In this document: piece by piece, positions 22,051 to 28,825 of the stretch
Layout: each line of letters begins with the position of its first letter
Position numbering within the stretch: the first letter of the stretch is position 1
NCBI GenBank assembly: GCA_007375725.1
Contig: VMEV01000011.1
Location: 1 to 36,601 of the forward strand
DNA length: 36,601 bases
Origin: Parcubacteria group bacterium Greene0416_36
Lineage (GTDB): Bacteria > Patescibacteriota > Patescibacteriia > VMEV01
Reading direction: 5' to 3'
Position numbers and translations under genes: made by a program
Notes under the pieces: generated by a model
What the model was told of the DNA's origin: nothing
The model's database searches: none
Seen by the model: the letters and a program-made list of their open reading frames with translations, nothing else

Positions 22051-22326
22051 ATGCAGACTACAGAAAATGCCAAAACGTGGGTGAGGGTGGTGAGAGAATC
22101 CAAAAAGGTGAGAGTATATCTCCAATCAAGAGGACTGTCCAAGCAATATCAATCGAGAAAGAGGCATATTGTTTTGGGTCGCCGTTTGGTTACCAGGCGG
22201 TATATTAAGGGGGAACTTACCCTGTATTTTCGAATCAACAGGCAGTTTCGAGCATTGTGTTTTCTTGAGGAAGGTCGAATATTGGAGGTATATGAGATTT
22301 ATAATCACCAAAAAAAATTAAGATGA
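22051..22326 (+). CDS. Small basic protein (91 aa), unknown function
   Basis: I do not recognise it. The protein is strongly basic ('RVVRESKKVRVYLQSRGLSK', 'YQSRKRHIVLGRRLVTRRYI') with a beta-like C-terminal half ('LTLYFRINRQFRALCFLEEG'). This composition suggests nucleic-acid binding, but no motif proves it. A strong AAAGGAG lies before the ATG and a good terminator follows, so it is expressed as a single gene. It lies directly upstream of the copper operon but is separated by that terminator. Confidence 0.6.
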   Translation: MQTTENAKTWVRVVRESKKVRVYLQSRGLSKQYQSRKRHIVLGRRLVTRRYIKGELTLYFRINRQFRALCFLEEGRILEVYEIYNHQKKLR

Positions 22327-22346
22327 GTGGGGGGGCTTTAGCTTCT

Positions 22347-22377
22347 AAATCAGTGCCGAATGGACACTGATTTTTTT
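22347..22377 (+). terminator. Terminator of the small basic protein gene
   Basis: AAATCAGTG-ccgaatgga-CACTGATTT stem followed by a seven-T run. Confidence 0.88.
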
Positions 22378-22388
22378 GTGGGGGCCAT

Positions 22389-22417
22389 TTGCGATATACC
22401 CCCAGGGGGTATATACT
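22389..22417 (+). promoter_or_regulatory. csoR promoter with Cu-responsive operator in the spacer
   Basis: TTGCGA (-35) and TATACT (-10) are separated by exactly 17 bp. The 21-bp palindrome ATATACCCCC-A-GGGGGTATAT (22394-22414) fills that spacer and overlaps the edges of both boxes. G/C-tract palindromes of this kind are the known operators of CsoR-family repressors. Binding would block RNA polymerase until Cu(I) releases CsoR. The -10 lies 8 bp before the csoR ATG, so the mRNA would be nearly or fully leaderless. Confidence 0.85.
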
Positions 22418-22425
22418 GAAATTAT

Positions 22426-22701
22426 ATGAAATATATGCAAGATCAAACAAAAAAACAATTGATGCGCCGCTTGAAGATTATCGAAGGGCAAGTGAGGGGG
22501 CTACATGAAATGATAGAGAAAGAGACGTATTGCATCGATGTTATTACGCAAACGTCAGCAACAAAGCAGGCATTGTGCAATGTAGAAGATTTGCTTTTGG
22601 AGAATCATTTGGGTACTTGCTTACTTCGACAAATTGAATCGGGCAATACAAAAAAAGCGAAAGATGAAATTCTCAAGGTGTATAAGCTTAAAAGAAAATA
22701 A
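22426..22701 (+). CDS. csoR: CsoR-type Cu(I)-sensing repressor
   Basis: The 91-aa all-helical DUF156 protein starts 'LMRRLKIIEGQVRGLHEMIE'. It has the Cu(I) ligand set Cys36 ('TYCIDVITQ'), His61 and Cys65 ('ENHLGTC'), the same C-H-C arrangement and spacing as M. tuberculosis CsoR, which favours copper over nickel, formaldehyde or persulfide sensing. An extra Cys51 is present. The repressor binds the palindrome immediately upstream and is displaced by Cu(I). It is the first gene of the copper operon; copA begins 1 bp after its stop. ATG 22435 is an alternative start that would shift the ligand numbers but not the motif. Confidence 0.93.
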   Translation: MKYMQDQTKKQLMRRLKIIEGQVRGLHEMIEKETYCIDVITQTSATKQALCNVEDLLLENHLGTCLLRQIESGNTKKAKDEILKVYKLKRK

Positions 22702-22702
22702 T

Positions 22703-24994
22703 ATGTCCTCTCATACCTATAAAATCAAAGGCATGCACTGCGCCTCATGCGCGGCCACGCTTGAAAAAGCTTTCAAAAAAACAGAAGGAGTGACTTCTGC
22801 GGAAGTGAATTATGGAACCGAGACAGCCAAGCTCGGCTATGACGATACAAAAATAACTCCGGATTATCTCTTAAAAAAAATTGAGCCGCTGGGCTATTCT
22901 TTGATTATTCCAACGGCTGGAGAGATGGGCATGTCGGAGAGCGAACATGCCGCTCATCTGGGAATCGGCCAATCGAAAAAGGAGAAGATTGAGGAACTTA
23001 GCGTATTCAAAAGAAAGGTCATGTCAGTTATTCCGCTAGCCGCATTCAGCCTTTTTGTGATGGGGTGGGATATCTTGGCTCAGTTTAATATAATTTCTGC
23101 AGCTCCTGAAATGTGGAGAGAATTTTTCCATCATCTGTTTCCGATTTTTGCCACTTATACTTTATTTATCGTCGGTCAGCCTTATCTTGTCGGCATTTAT
23201 CGTTTTTTGCGCTCTGGAAGTGCCAATATGGATACCCTCATCGGCATTGGGACTTTGGCCGCTTTTATCTATAGTTTTATTGTTTCAGCTTTCGAGGAGC
23301 CCCTGCGATCTTTTATTAATGTCGAGCATACTTACTATGATGTGACCATTGTGGTTATTGCTTTTATTACCTTGGGTAAATATCTAGAGGCCAAAAGCAA
23401 GCTCAAAACTGGAGATGCCATCGAAAAATTGCTGGGTCTTCAGGTAAAAACTGCGCTTGTGGTGCTCCATAATAAAGAGATGGAGATTCCGATTGGCGAG
23501 GTCGCAAAAGGAGATATCCTGATCGTCAAGCCGGGCGGAAAAATTCCGGTGGATGGAGTGATTATCGAAGGAACGCCCTTTATAGACGAGGCGATGGTAA
23601 CAGGGGAGCCAATGCCGGCCCAAAAGCATGAGGGAGATGGGGTTATTGCCGGAACTCTAAACACTACGGGTGTATTTACTTTCAAGGCAACCAAGGTGGG
23701 GTCGGAAACCCTTCTTTCTCACATCATTCAAATGGTCAGCCAGGCGCAGGCCAGCAAGGCGCCTATTCAGGCCCTAGCAGATAAAATATCAGCAGTATTT
23801 GTACCCATTGTACTTGTTTTGTCGGTCTTATCGCTTTTGGCCTGGCTGATTGTGGGAACTGAGTATTTAGGGTTTTCTCAGGCGCTTTCTTATGGGTTGG
23901 TTTCTTTTGTAGGGATTCTTGTTATCGCTTGCCCTTGCGCGTTAGGTTTGGCCACGCCTACCGCGATTATTGTCGGCGTGGGCAAAGGGGCCCGCGAAGG
24001 AATCTTAGTCAAAGATGCCGCTACTCTTGAAAAGCTCCATAAGGTTGATGTTGTTGTGGTGGATAAGACGGGGACGATTACAAAGGGCAAGCCAGAGTTG
24101 GTTTCCATCAATGCTTTGAATGGAATCCGAGAAAAGGAATTGATTTCTATCCTTGCTTCGCTGGAAGCTCAATCAGAACATCCTATTGCCCATGCGATTG
24201 TTTCATACGCCCAAAAAAATAAGCTGGAAATCTTGCCGGTCAAGCAATTTGAAATCATCAAAGGAATGGGATTGAAAGGCAAAATTGGAAATATTGAATA
24301 CTTCGCTGGAAACGCGAAATTTTTAGAAAATTTGAGCCTGAATATAGAGAAAAAATCATTTGAAAAAGATACTCTTGAAGGCAAAACCCCGGTGATTTTG
24401 GCCACAAAAGACAAAATATTGGGAATCGTCATGGTGGCGGATGCTCTCAAGAGCGAAGCTAAAGAGGCGGTATCGAAACTCCACAAACTCGGCATCAGGG
24501 TCATTATGGCTACGGGAGACGACAAAAATACCGCGCGTTATATTGCCAGTCAAGCGGGAATTGATGAGTTTGTGGCCGAAGTGCTGCCTGCCGATAAATT
24601 GCTGAAGATTAAGGAATTGCAGTCAAAGGGATTCATTGTGGCTATGGCGGGGGATGGAGTGAATGATGCGCCGGCGCTCGCTCAGGCTGACGTGGGGATC
24701 GCCATGTCAACCGGAACGGATGTTGCCATCGAATCCGCAGGCATTACTCTCTTGAACGGTGATATTTCCAAGCTGGTAAAGGCCATTCGCCTTTCAAAGT
24801 TCACCATGCGCGGCATCCGGCAGAATTTATTTTGGGCATTTATTTATAATATAATTGGCATTCCTCTTGCGGGGGGAGCTTTGTATCCGATTTTCGGCTG
24901 GCTTTTAAATCCAATATTTGCGGGATTGGCCATGGCTTTTTCAAGCGTCTCGGTTGTATCTAATTCTCTTCGGCTCAAATCTAAAAAATTATAA
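22703..24994 (+). CDS. copA: Cu(I)-exporting P1B-type ATPase
   Basis: I chose ATG 22703 (763 aa) because the track start lies inside csoR. One N-terminal HMA domain has 'GMHCASCAATLEKAF' (Cys13 and Cys16). It is followed by about eight membrane helices and the P-type core: 'TGEPMPAQK' (about 298), the transmembrane 'CPCALGLATPT' (about 408), 'DKTGTITKGKPE' (phosphorylated Asp near 454), 'SEHPIAHAI' and 'GDGVNDAPALAQADVGIAM' (about 649). The last two helices carry 'NIIGIPLAGGAL' and 'MAFSSVSVVSNSLRLKS'. The CPC plus N and M-x-x-S-S signatures define the Cu(I) subgroup. It pumps Cu(I) out of the cytoplasm. Derepressed together with csoR by copper. Confidence 0.96.
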   Translation: MSSHTYKIKGMHCASCAATLEKAFKKTEGVTSAEVNYGTETAKLGYDDTKITPDYLLKKIEPLGYSLIIPTAGEMGMSESEHAAHLGIGQSKKEKIEELSVFKRKVMSVIPLAAFSLFVMGWDILAQFNIISAAPEMWREFFHHLFPIFATYTLFIVGQPYLVGIYRFLRSGSANMDTLIGIGTLAAFIYSFIVSAFEEPLRSFINVEHTYYDVTIVVIAFITLGKYLEAKSKLKTGDAIEKLLGLQVKTALVVLHNKEMEIPIGEVAKGDILIVKPGGKIPVDGVIIEGTPFIDEAMVTGEPMPAQKHEGDGVIAGTLNTTGVFTFKATKVGSETLLSHIIQMVSQAQASKAPIQALADKISAVFVPIVLVLSVLSLLAWLIVGTEYLGFSQALSYGLVSFVGILVIACPCALGLATPTAIIVGVGKGAREGILVKDAATLEKLHKVDVVVVDKTGTITKGKPELVSINALNGIREKELISILASLEAQSEHPIAHAIVSYAQKNKLEILPVKQFEIIKGMGLKGKIGNIEYFAGNAKFLENLSLNIEKKSFEKDTLEGKTPVILATKDKILGIVMVADALKSEAKEAVSKLHKLGIRVIMATGDDKNTARYIASQAGIDEFVAEVLPADKLLKIKELQSKGFIVAMAGDGVNDAPALAQADVGIAMSTGTDVAIESAGITLLNGDISKLVKAIRLSKFTMRGIRQNLFWAFIYNIIGIPLAGGALYPIFGWLLNPIFAGLAMAFSSVSVVSNSLRLKSKKL

Positions 24995-25008
24995 TTAACT
25001 TCAATCAT

Positions 25009-25140
25009 ATGTGGAACATGATGACAAATATAGGAAGTTTTTGTGGAGTGGGAATGCTGGGTGGGATTGTTATCAGCGCGCTTATTATCGTAGTTTTGGT
25101 TTTGCTTATTATATGGCTATGGAAACAAATCCAAAAATAG
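25009..25140 (+). CDS. 43-aa single-helix membrane peptide in the copper operon
   Basis: This ORF is too short for the track. ATG at 25009 reads 'MWNMMTNIGSFCGVGMLGG' and then a long helix 'IVISALIIVVLVLLIIWLWK', ending at TAG 25138-25140. It starts 14 bp after copA and overlaps the start of the next gene by about 28 bp in another frame, suggesting translational coupling. Met-rich N-termini on tiny membrane peptides beside copper pumps recall Met-based Cu(I) binding. A role in copper handling or CopA modulation is inferred from context only. Confidence 0.65.
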   Translation: MWNMMTNIGSFCGVGMLGGIVISALIIVVLVLLIIWLWKQIQK

Positions 25141-26171
25141 AGGGAACTCTATTAAAACAGAAGATTTATACTTTTCATGTGCATGGCATGCATTGTCATT
25201 CCTGCGTTTTACTTACCCAAAGTGAGCTTGTGGAACATCCCAAAGTCTCATCGGTGAAATCCAGCTTAAAGACTCGTTCGGTTGAGATTTGCGGCGATTT
25301 TTGCGATAGGTCTTCCCATGACATTCTTGAAGAACTTAATCGTTTGCTTTCCCGGCATTCGCTTTCCCAAGAAAAGCAAAATAAAGAAGTAAATTGGCAT
25401 GAATTTGTAACGGCTATTCCGATCGCTTTAGGATTCGTATTTTTGTTTATTCTCCTGCAAAAAATAGGGATTGTGAATTTAGTCAGTACGAGTAATGTCA
25501 CTTATGGGACCGCATTTGTAATAGGTGTCATGGCTTCGCTTTCCACCTGTATGGCGGTTGTCGGAGGGTTGGTATTATCAATGTCCTCGACTTTTGCGCG
25601 CGAAGGCAATAATATCCGTCCTCAGCTTTTTTTTCATGCGGGACGGCTAGTTTCGTTTTTTATTCTAGGTGGCGTTATTGGAGCGGTTGGATCTTTTTTT
25701 CAATTTGGAGTAGTCGGCACTTCTATTTTGGGAATGGTTATTGGCTTGGTCATGCTTATTTTGGGTATTAATTTATTAGATGTTTTTCATTGGGCCAAAA
25801 GATTCGAGCCAACTATGCCAAAGTTTTTTTCGGAAAAAGCTCTCGCTATCGTAAAGTCAAGCCATTCATTCACGCCTCTATTTATTGGCGTCGCGACATT
25901 TTTTCTTCCCTGCGGGTTCACGCAAGCCATGCAGATTTATACGCTTTCCACAGGAAGTTTTTTCCAAGGAGCCCTTACAATGTTTGCGTTTGCATTGGGA
26001 ACTTTGCCTGTACTGGCCTTAATTAGTTTCAGTTCTTTGGGAATTCATGGTAAATCAAATAAGGGAATCTTTTTCAAAAGCGCTGGGCTGATTGTCATTT
26101 TCTTTGCGATTTTTAATATTATTAATAGCATGGTAGCAATCGGATGGATTCCGCCGGTATTTAATTTTTAG
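25113..26171 (+). CDS. HMA domain fused to SafE/DsbD-like membrane protein
   Basis: I placed the start at ATG 25113 (352 aa; 25119 also possible). The track's GTG start would add 34 unlikely residues read out of frame through the small peptide gene. An N-terminal metal-binding domain has 'FHVHGMHCHSCVLLTQSELV'. After a linker, about six to seven membrane helices match the sulfite-exporter TauE/SafE (DsbD-like) family: 'GVMASLSTCMAVVGGLVLSM', 'FFHAGRLVSFFILGGVIGAV' and 'FFLPCGFTQAMQIYTLSTGS'. Cys in 'STCMA' and 'LPCGF' occupy the positions used by DsbD/CcdA-type proteins. Homologous fusions sit next to copA in many genomes. It probably moves copper or electrons across the membrane; the exact role is not known. 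Confidence 0.85.
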   Translation: MAMETNPKIEGTLLKQKIYTFHVHGMHCHSCVLLTQSELVEHPKVSSVKSSLKTRSVEICGDFCDRSSHDILEELNRLLSRHSLSQEKQNKEVNWHEFVTAIPIALGFVFLFILLQKIGIVNLVSTSNVTYGTAFVIGVMASLSTCMAVVGGLVLSMSSTFAREGNNIRPQLFFHAGRLVSFFILGGVIGAVGSFFQFGVVGTSILGMVIGLVMLILGINLLDVFHWAKRFEPTMPKFFSEKALAIVKSSHSFTPLFIGVATFFLPCGFTQAMQIYTLSTGSFFQGALTMFAFALGTLPVLALISFSSLGIHGKSNKGIFFKSAGLIVIFFAIFNIINSMVAIGWIPPVFNF

Positions 26172-26173
26172 AT

Positions 26174-26599
26174 ATGTCATCAGTTGTAATTTCTATCAAT
26201 ATGAAATCCATTGCGATATCTATTATATTGACAATATTGTTTGTCGGAGGAGCTAGTTTCCTTTTGCGGGAGGGAGATTCAAATTCAGCCAATATCAAAG
26301 ATCCACAAAGCAATATTTCTATTGTCGATGGAAAGCAGATTATAGAAGTGACTGCTAAAGGAGGTTATTCACCAAGAAATATGGTTGCAAAGGCGAATAT
26401 GCCAACTGTCCTCAAGATGAAAACGAATGGCACATTTGATTGCTCTTCGGCCTTCACGATTCCAAGTCTCGGTTATCGGAAAAACCTTCCTGCTTCAGGA
26501 GAAACTCTCATCAATGTGCCTCCTCAAAAAGAGGGTTCCACTTTGCGAGGCCTCTGTTCGATGGGAATGTATCATTTTGCGGTGGATTTCAATTTGTGA
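26174..26599 (+). CDS. Membrane-anchored cupredoxin-like protein
   Basis: The 141-aa protein begins with an N-terminal signal anchor ('AISIILTILFVGGASFLL') followed by a beta-sandwich domain. Its pattern 'QIIEVTAKGGYSPRNMVAKANMPTVLKMKT' and 'GLCSMGMYHFAVDF' matches plastocyanin/EfeO-type cupredoxins. Potential ligands are Cys in 'FDCSSAF' and 'LCSMGM' plus Met. Residues are not arranged as the classical His-Cys-His-Met type 1 site, so copper storage or transfer is more likely than electron transport. It starts 2 bp after the SafE-like gene and closes the copper operon. The alternative start ATG 26204 would give a shorter anchor. Confidence 0.78.
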   Translation: MSSVVISINMKSIAISIILTILFVGGASFLLREGDSNSANIKDPQSNISIVDGKQIIEVTAKGGYSPRNMVAKANMPTVLKMKTNGTFDCSSAFTIPSLGYRKNLPASGETLINVPPQKEGSTLRGLCSMGMYHFAVDFNL

Positions 26600-26617
26600 A
26601 AAAATATATGAAATTAT

Positions 26618-27097
26618 ATGCCTAAAAATATGAAAATTGCCGCTTTTGGCGCTGGGTGTTTTTGGGGGGTGGAGGCGGAATTTCGAAAAATGAAAGGAGT
26701 GGCAGAGACGGCTGTGGGCTTTATGGGCGGGAAGGTGGAGAATCCGTCCTATGATCGTGTGTGTTTTGGGAATACAGGACACGCGGAGGTCGTGGAGGTC
26801 CAGTATGATCCGTCGGTTGTGTCCTATGAACAATTGCTCGCGAAATTTTGGAATCTGCATGATCCTACTCAATTTCACCGCCAAGGTCCGGATGTGGGAA
26901 GCCAATATCGCAGCGTGATTTTTTATTATTCCGAAGACCAGCGCCTAGCCGCCGAGGCATTCAAATCCAAGCTCGAACAATCCAAGAAATGGTCGCGGCC
27001 GGTAGTGACAGAAATTATGCCCTCCGCTCCATTCTATCGCGCAGAAGAATATCATCAGCGGTATTTGGAGAAGACAGGGAGGAATGTTTGCCACTGA
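26618..27097 (+). CDS. msrA: Peptide methionine sulfoxide reductase MsrA
   Basis: The 159-aa protein has 'AAFGAGCFWGVEAEFRKMKG' with catalytic Cys14, 'TAVGFMGGKVENPSYDRVC', 'GHAEVVEVQYDPSVVSYEQLL', 'FWNLHDPTQFHRQGPDVGSQYRS' and 'EEYHQRYLEK'. Cys158 at the C-terminus may resolve the disulfide. MsrA reduces methionine-S-sulfoxide in proteins, taking electrons from thioredoxin; trxB is two genes downstream. It begins 18 bp after the copper operon and may be cotranscribed with it, which would fit copper-driven oxidative damage. Stop codon TGA. A repeat copy starts 3 bp after the stop. Confidence 0.94.
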   Translation: MPKNMKIAAFGAGCFWGVEAEFRKMKGVAETAVGFMGGKVENPSYDRVCFGNTGHAEVVEVQYDPSVVSYEQLLAKFWNLHDPTQFHRQGPDVGSQYRSVIFYYSEDQRLAAEAFKSKLEQSKKWSRPVVTEIMPSAPFYRAEEYHQRYLEKTGRNVCH

Positions 27098-27100
27098 AAT

Positions 27101-27184
27101 ACAAATCTCTCCCCAACCCTCCCTTTGACAAGGGAGGGAGCTTGTTTCCCCCTTGTCAAAGGGGGATTAAGGGGGATTTGTTGC
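27101..27184. repeat. Dispersed BIME-like repeat, copy 3 (full)
   Basis: ACAAATCTCTCCCCAACC...CCCTCCCTTTGACAAGGGAGGG...CCCCCTTGTCAAAGGGGG...GGGGGATTTGTTGC. It begins 3 bp after the msrA stop codon and ends 15 bp before the next gene. Confidence 0.9.
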
Positions 27185-27199
27185 TACGAATAACAATTT

Positions 27200-27748
27200 A
27201 TGCGAGTACGAAAAAAGACTTATCGACTGCTATTTGCTTTGCTTGCCGGGCTTGTTGTGTTTTTATTTCAGGGAGAATTGCTGGTGAGTCTGGGGGTAGA
27301 AAATACAGGCGCGGTTGAGGATTCGAGGGGACTTTATCCCGTTACTCGGGTGGTGGATGGGGATACGATCCATGTTATGCTGGAGGGAAAGGACGAGACG
27401 ATCCGGTTTATCGGGATCAATACGCCCGAGACTAAGGATCCAAGGAAGAAAATAGAGTGTTTTGGCACAGAGGCCAGTGCTTTTGCCAAAAGTTTCTTGG
27501 AGGGTCAGAGGGTGCGTCTGGAGGCGGATTCCACGCAAGAAGATCGTGATAAATACGGCAGACTGCTTCGATATGTGTATTTGGAGGACGGGACTTTGGT
27601 GAATGAGATTTTGATTCGCGAGGGATACGCTCACGAATACACTTATAAAATCCCGTATCGTTTCGTCGATCAATTTAACAATGCCGAGGCATTGGCAGAA
27701 AAAGATAAAAAAGGATTATGGGGGGAGAAATGCACCTCCGTAAATTAA
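27200..27748 (+). CDS. Secreted/anchored thermonuclease (SNase family), copy 2
   Basis: The 182-aa protein has an N-terminal hydrophobic signal or anchor ('LLFALLAGLVVFLFQGELLV') and a short linker before the SNase OB-fold. The domain has 'VTRVVDGDTIHVML', 'IRFIGINTPETKD' (catalytic Arg69 and Glu77; the usual Ca-binding Asp of 'GIDTPE' is Asn here) and 'DKYGRLLRYVYLEDGTLVNE'. It is diverged from the paralogue at 14277, so the two are not a recent duplication. Likely role: breakdown of external DNA or RNA for nucleotide uptake. It lies 12 bp before trxB and may be cotranscribed with it. Confidence 0.9.
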   Translation: MRVRKKTYRLLFALLAGLVVFLFQGELLVSLGVENTGAVEDSRGLYPVTRVVDGDTIHVMLEGKDETIRFIGINTPETKDPRKKIECFGTEASAFAKSFLEGQRVRLEADSTQEDRDKYGRLLRYVYLEDGTLVNEILIREGYAHEYTYKIPYRFVDQFNNAEALAEKDKKGLWGEKCTSVN

Positions 27749-27760
27749 CTTTTATATTTT

Positions 27761-28681
27761 ATGTCTAGAGAGAAAAAGAAATTGGTGATTATTGGTTCCG
27801 GGCCGGCGGGACTCACAGCCGCGATTTACGCCTCGCGTGCCATGCTGGATGTCACGGTTATTGCGGGGCGCACGCCGGGAGGCCAGCTCATGATGACCAC
27901 GGCGGTGGAGAATTTTCCGGGATTTTCAAAAGGGATTCAAGGTCCGGTGCTCATGTCCGAGATGCGACGCCAGGCCGAACATTTTGGGACAAAATTTGTG
28001 GACCGCTGGGCGGACCAGGTAGATTTTTCGGGGAAGGTGAAGAGAATCGGAGCGGAGGGAAAAGAGTTGCTGGCCGACGCAGTGCTCATTGCTACTGGGT
28101 CGAAGAATCGCTGGCTGGGACTGCCTCACGAAAAAGATTGGGTGGGCCGCGGGATTTCTACTTGCGCTACCTGCGACGGCTATTTCTTCCGCGATCAGGA
28201 TATCGCGGTGGTCGGCGGGGGAGACAGCGCCATGGAAGAGGCGACGTTTCTCACGGCATTTGCCAAGTCCGTATCAGTTCTGGTTCGCGGCGATGCGCTC
28301 AAAGCCTCCCGAATCATGCAGGAAAAAGCTTTTGCCAATCCTAAGATTAAGTTTTTTTTGAATACCGAGACCACCGAGCTTTTGGGAAAAGATAAGTTGG
28401 AAGGGCTCATGACCAAGAATACAAAATCAGGCAGGGTGGAAAAATTGAATGTCGCGGGTTTGTTTTTGGCCATTGGCTGGTCACCAGCCACGGATATTTT
28501 CAAGGGCCAGGTGGATGTAGATGAGAAGGGTTTTATCCGTGTGATCGACGAAGTGAAAACGTCGGTTGAAGGCGTTTTCGTGGCCGGAGATGTATCGGAC
28601 CCTATTTATAAGCAGGCGGTCTATTCCGCCGGTATGGGATGTCGGGCGGCGCTAGAGGCGCAATGGTATTTGGATAATTAA
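27761..28681 (+). CDS. trxB: Thioredoxin reductase
   Basis: The 306-aa flavoprotein has the FAD-binding 'IIGSGPAGLTAAIYASRAML', 'GGQLMMTTAVENFPGF', the redox-active 'CATCDGYFFRD' (Cys136/Cys139), NAD(P)-site 'VVGGGDSAMEEATFLTAFAK' and the C-terminal FAD loop 'GVFVAGDVSDPIYKQAVYSA'. Length and order are standard for low-molecular-weight TrxB. It reduces thioredoxin with NADPH and so supports MsrA, encoded two genes upstream. No thioredoxin gene is in the window. The second Gly-rich loop has no 'HRR' type residue directly after it ('VLVRGDALKAS'), so the cofactor preference (NADPH or NADH) is uncertain. Confidence 0.94.
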   Translation: MSREKKKLVIIGSGPAGLTAAIYASRAMLDVTVIAGRTPGGQLMMTTAVENFPGFSKGIQGPVLMSEMRRQAEHFGTKFVDRWADQVDFSGKVKRIGAEGKELLADAVLIATGSKNRWLGLPHEKDWVGRGISTCATCDGYFFRDQDIAVVGGGDSAMEEATFLTAFAKSVSVLVRGDALKASRIMQEKAFANPKIKFFLNTETTELLGKDKLEGLMTKNTKSGRVEKLNVAGLFLAIGWSPATDIFKGQVDVDEKGFIRVIDEVKTSVEGVFVAGDVSDPIYKQAVYSAGMGCRAALEAQWYLDN

Positions 28682-28711
28682 ATTAGGTGGTAGGCGAGAT
28701 TGGGGCATTTG

Positions 28712-28800
28712 ACAACAAATCCCTCCCCAACCCTCCCTTTGACAAAGGAGGGGGTAGCAGCCTCCCCCTTGTCAAAGGGGGACTGAGGGGGATTTGTTGC
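28712..28800. repeat. Dispersed BIME-like repeat, copy 4 (full)
   Basis: Almost identical to the copy at 16112-16200 (differences such as GACAAAGGAG for GACAAGGGAG and GTAGCAG for GTAACAG). It lies 30 bp after trxB and 25 bp before the P2A ATPase. Confidence 0.9.
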
Positions 28801-28825
28801 TCTCATTCCAGATTCTCATAAATTT

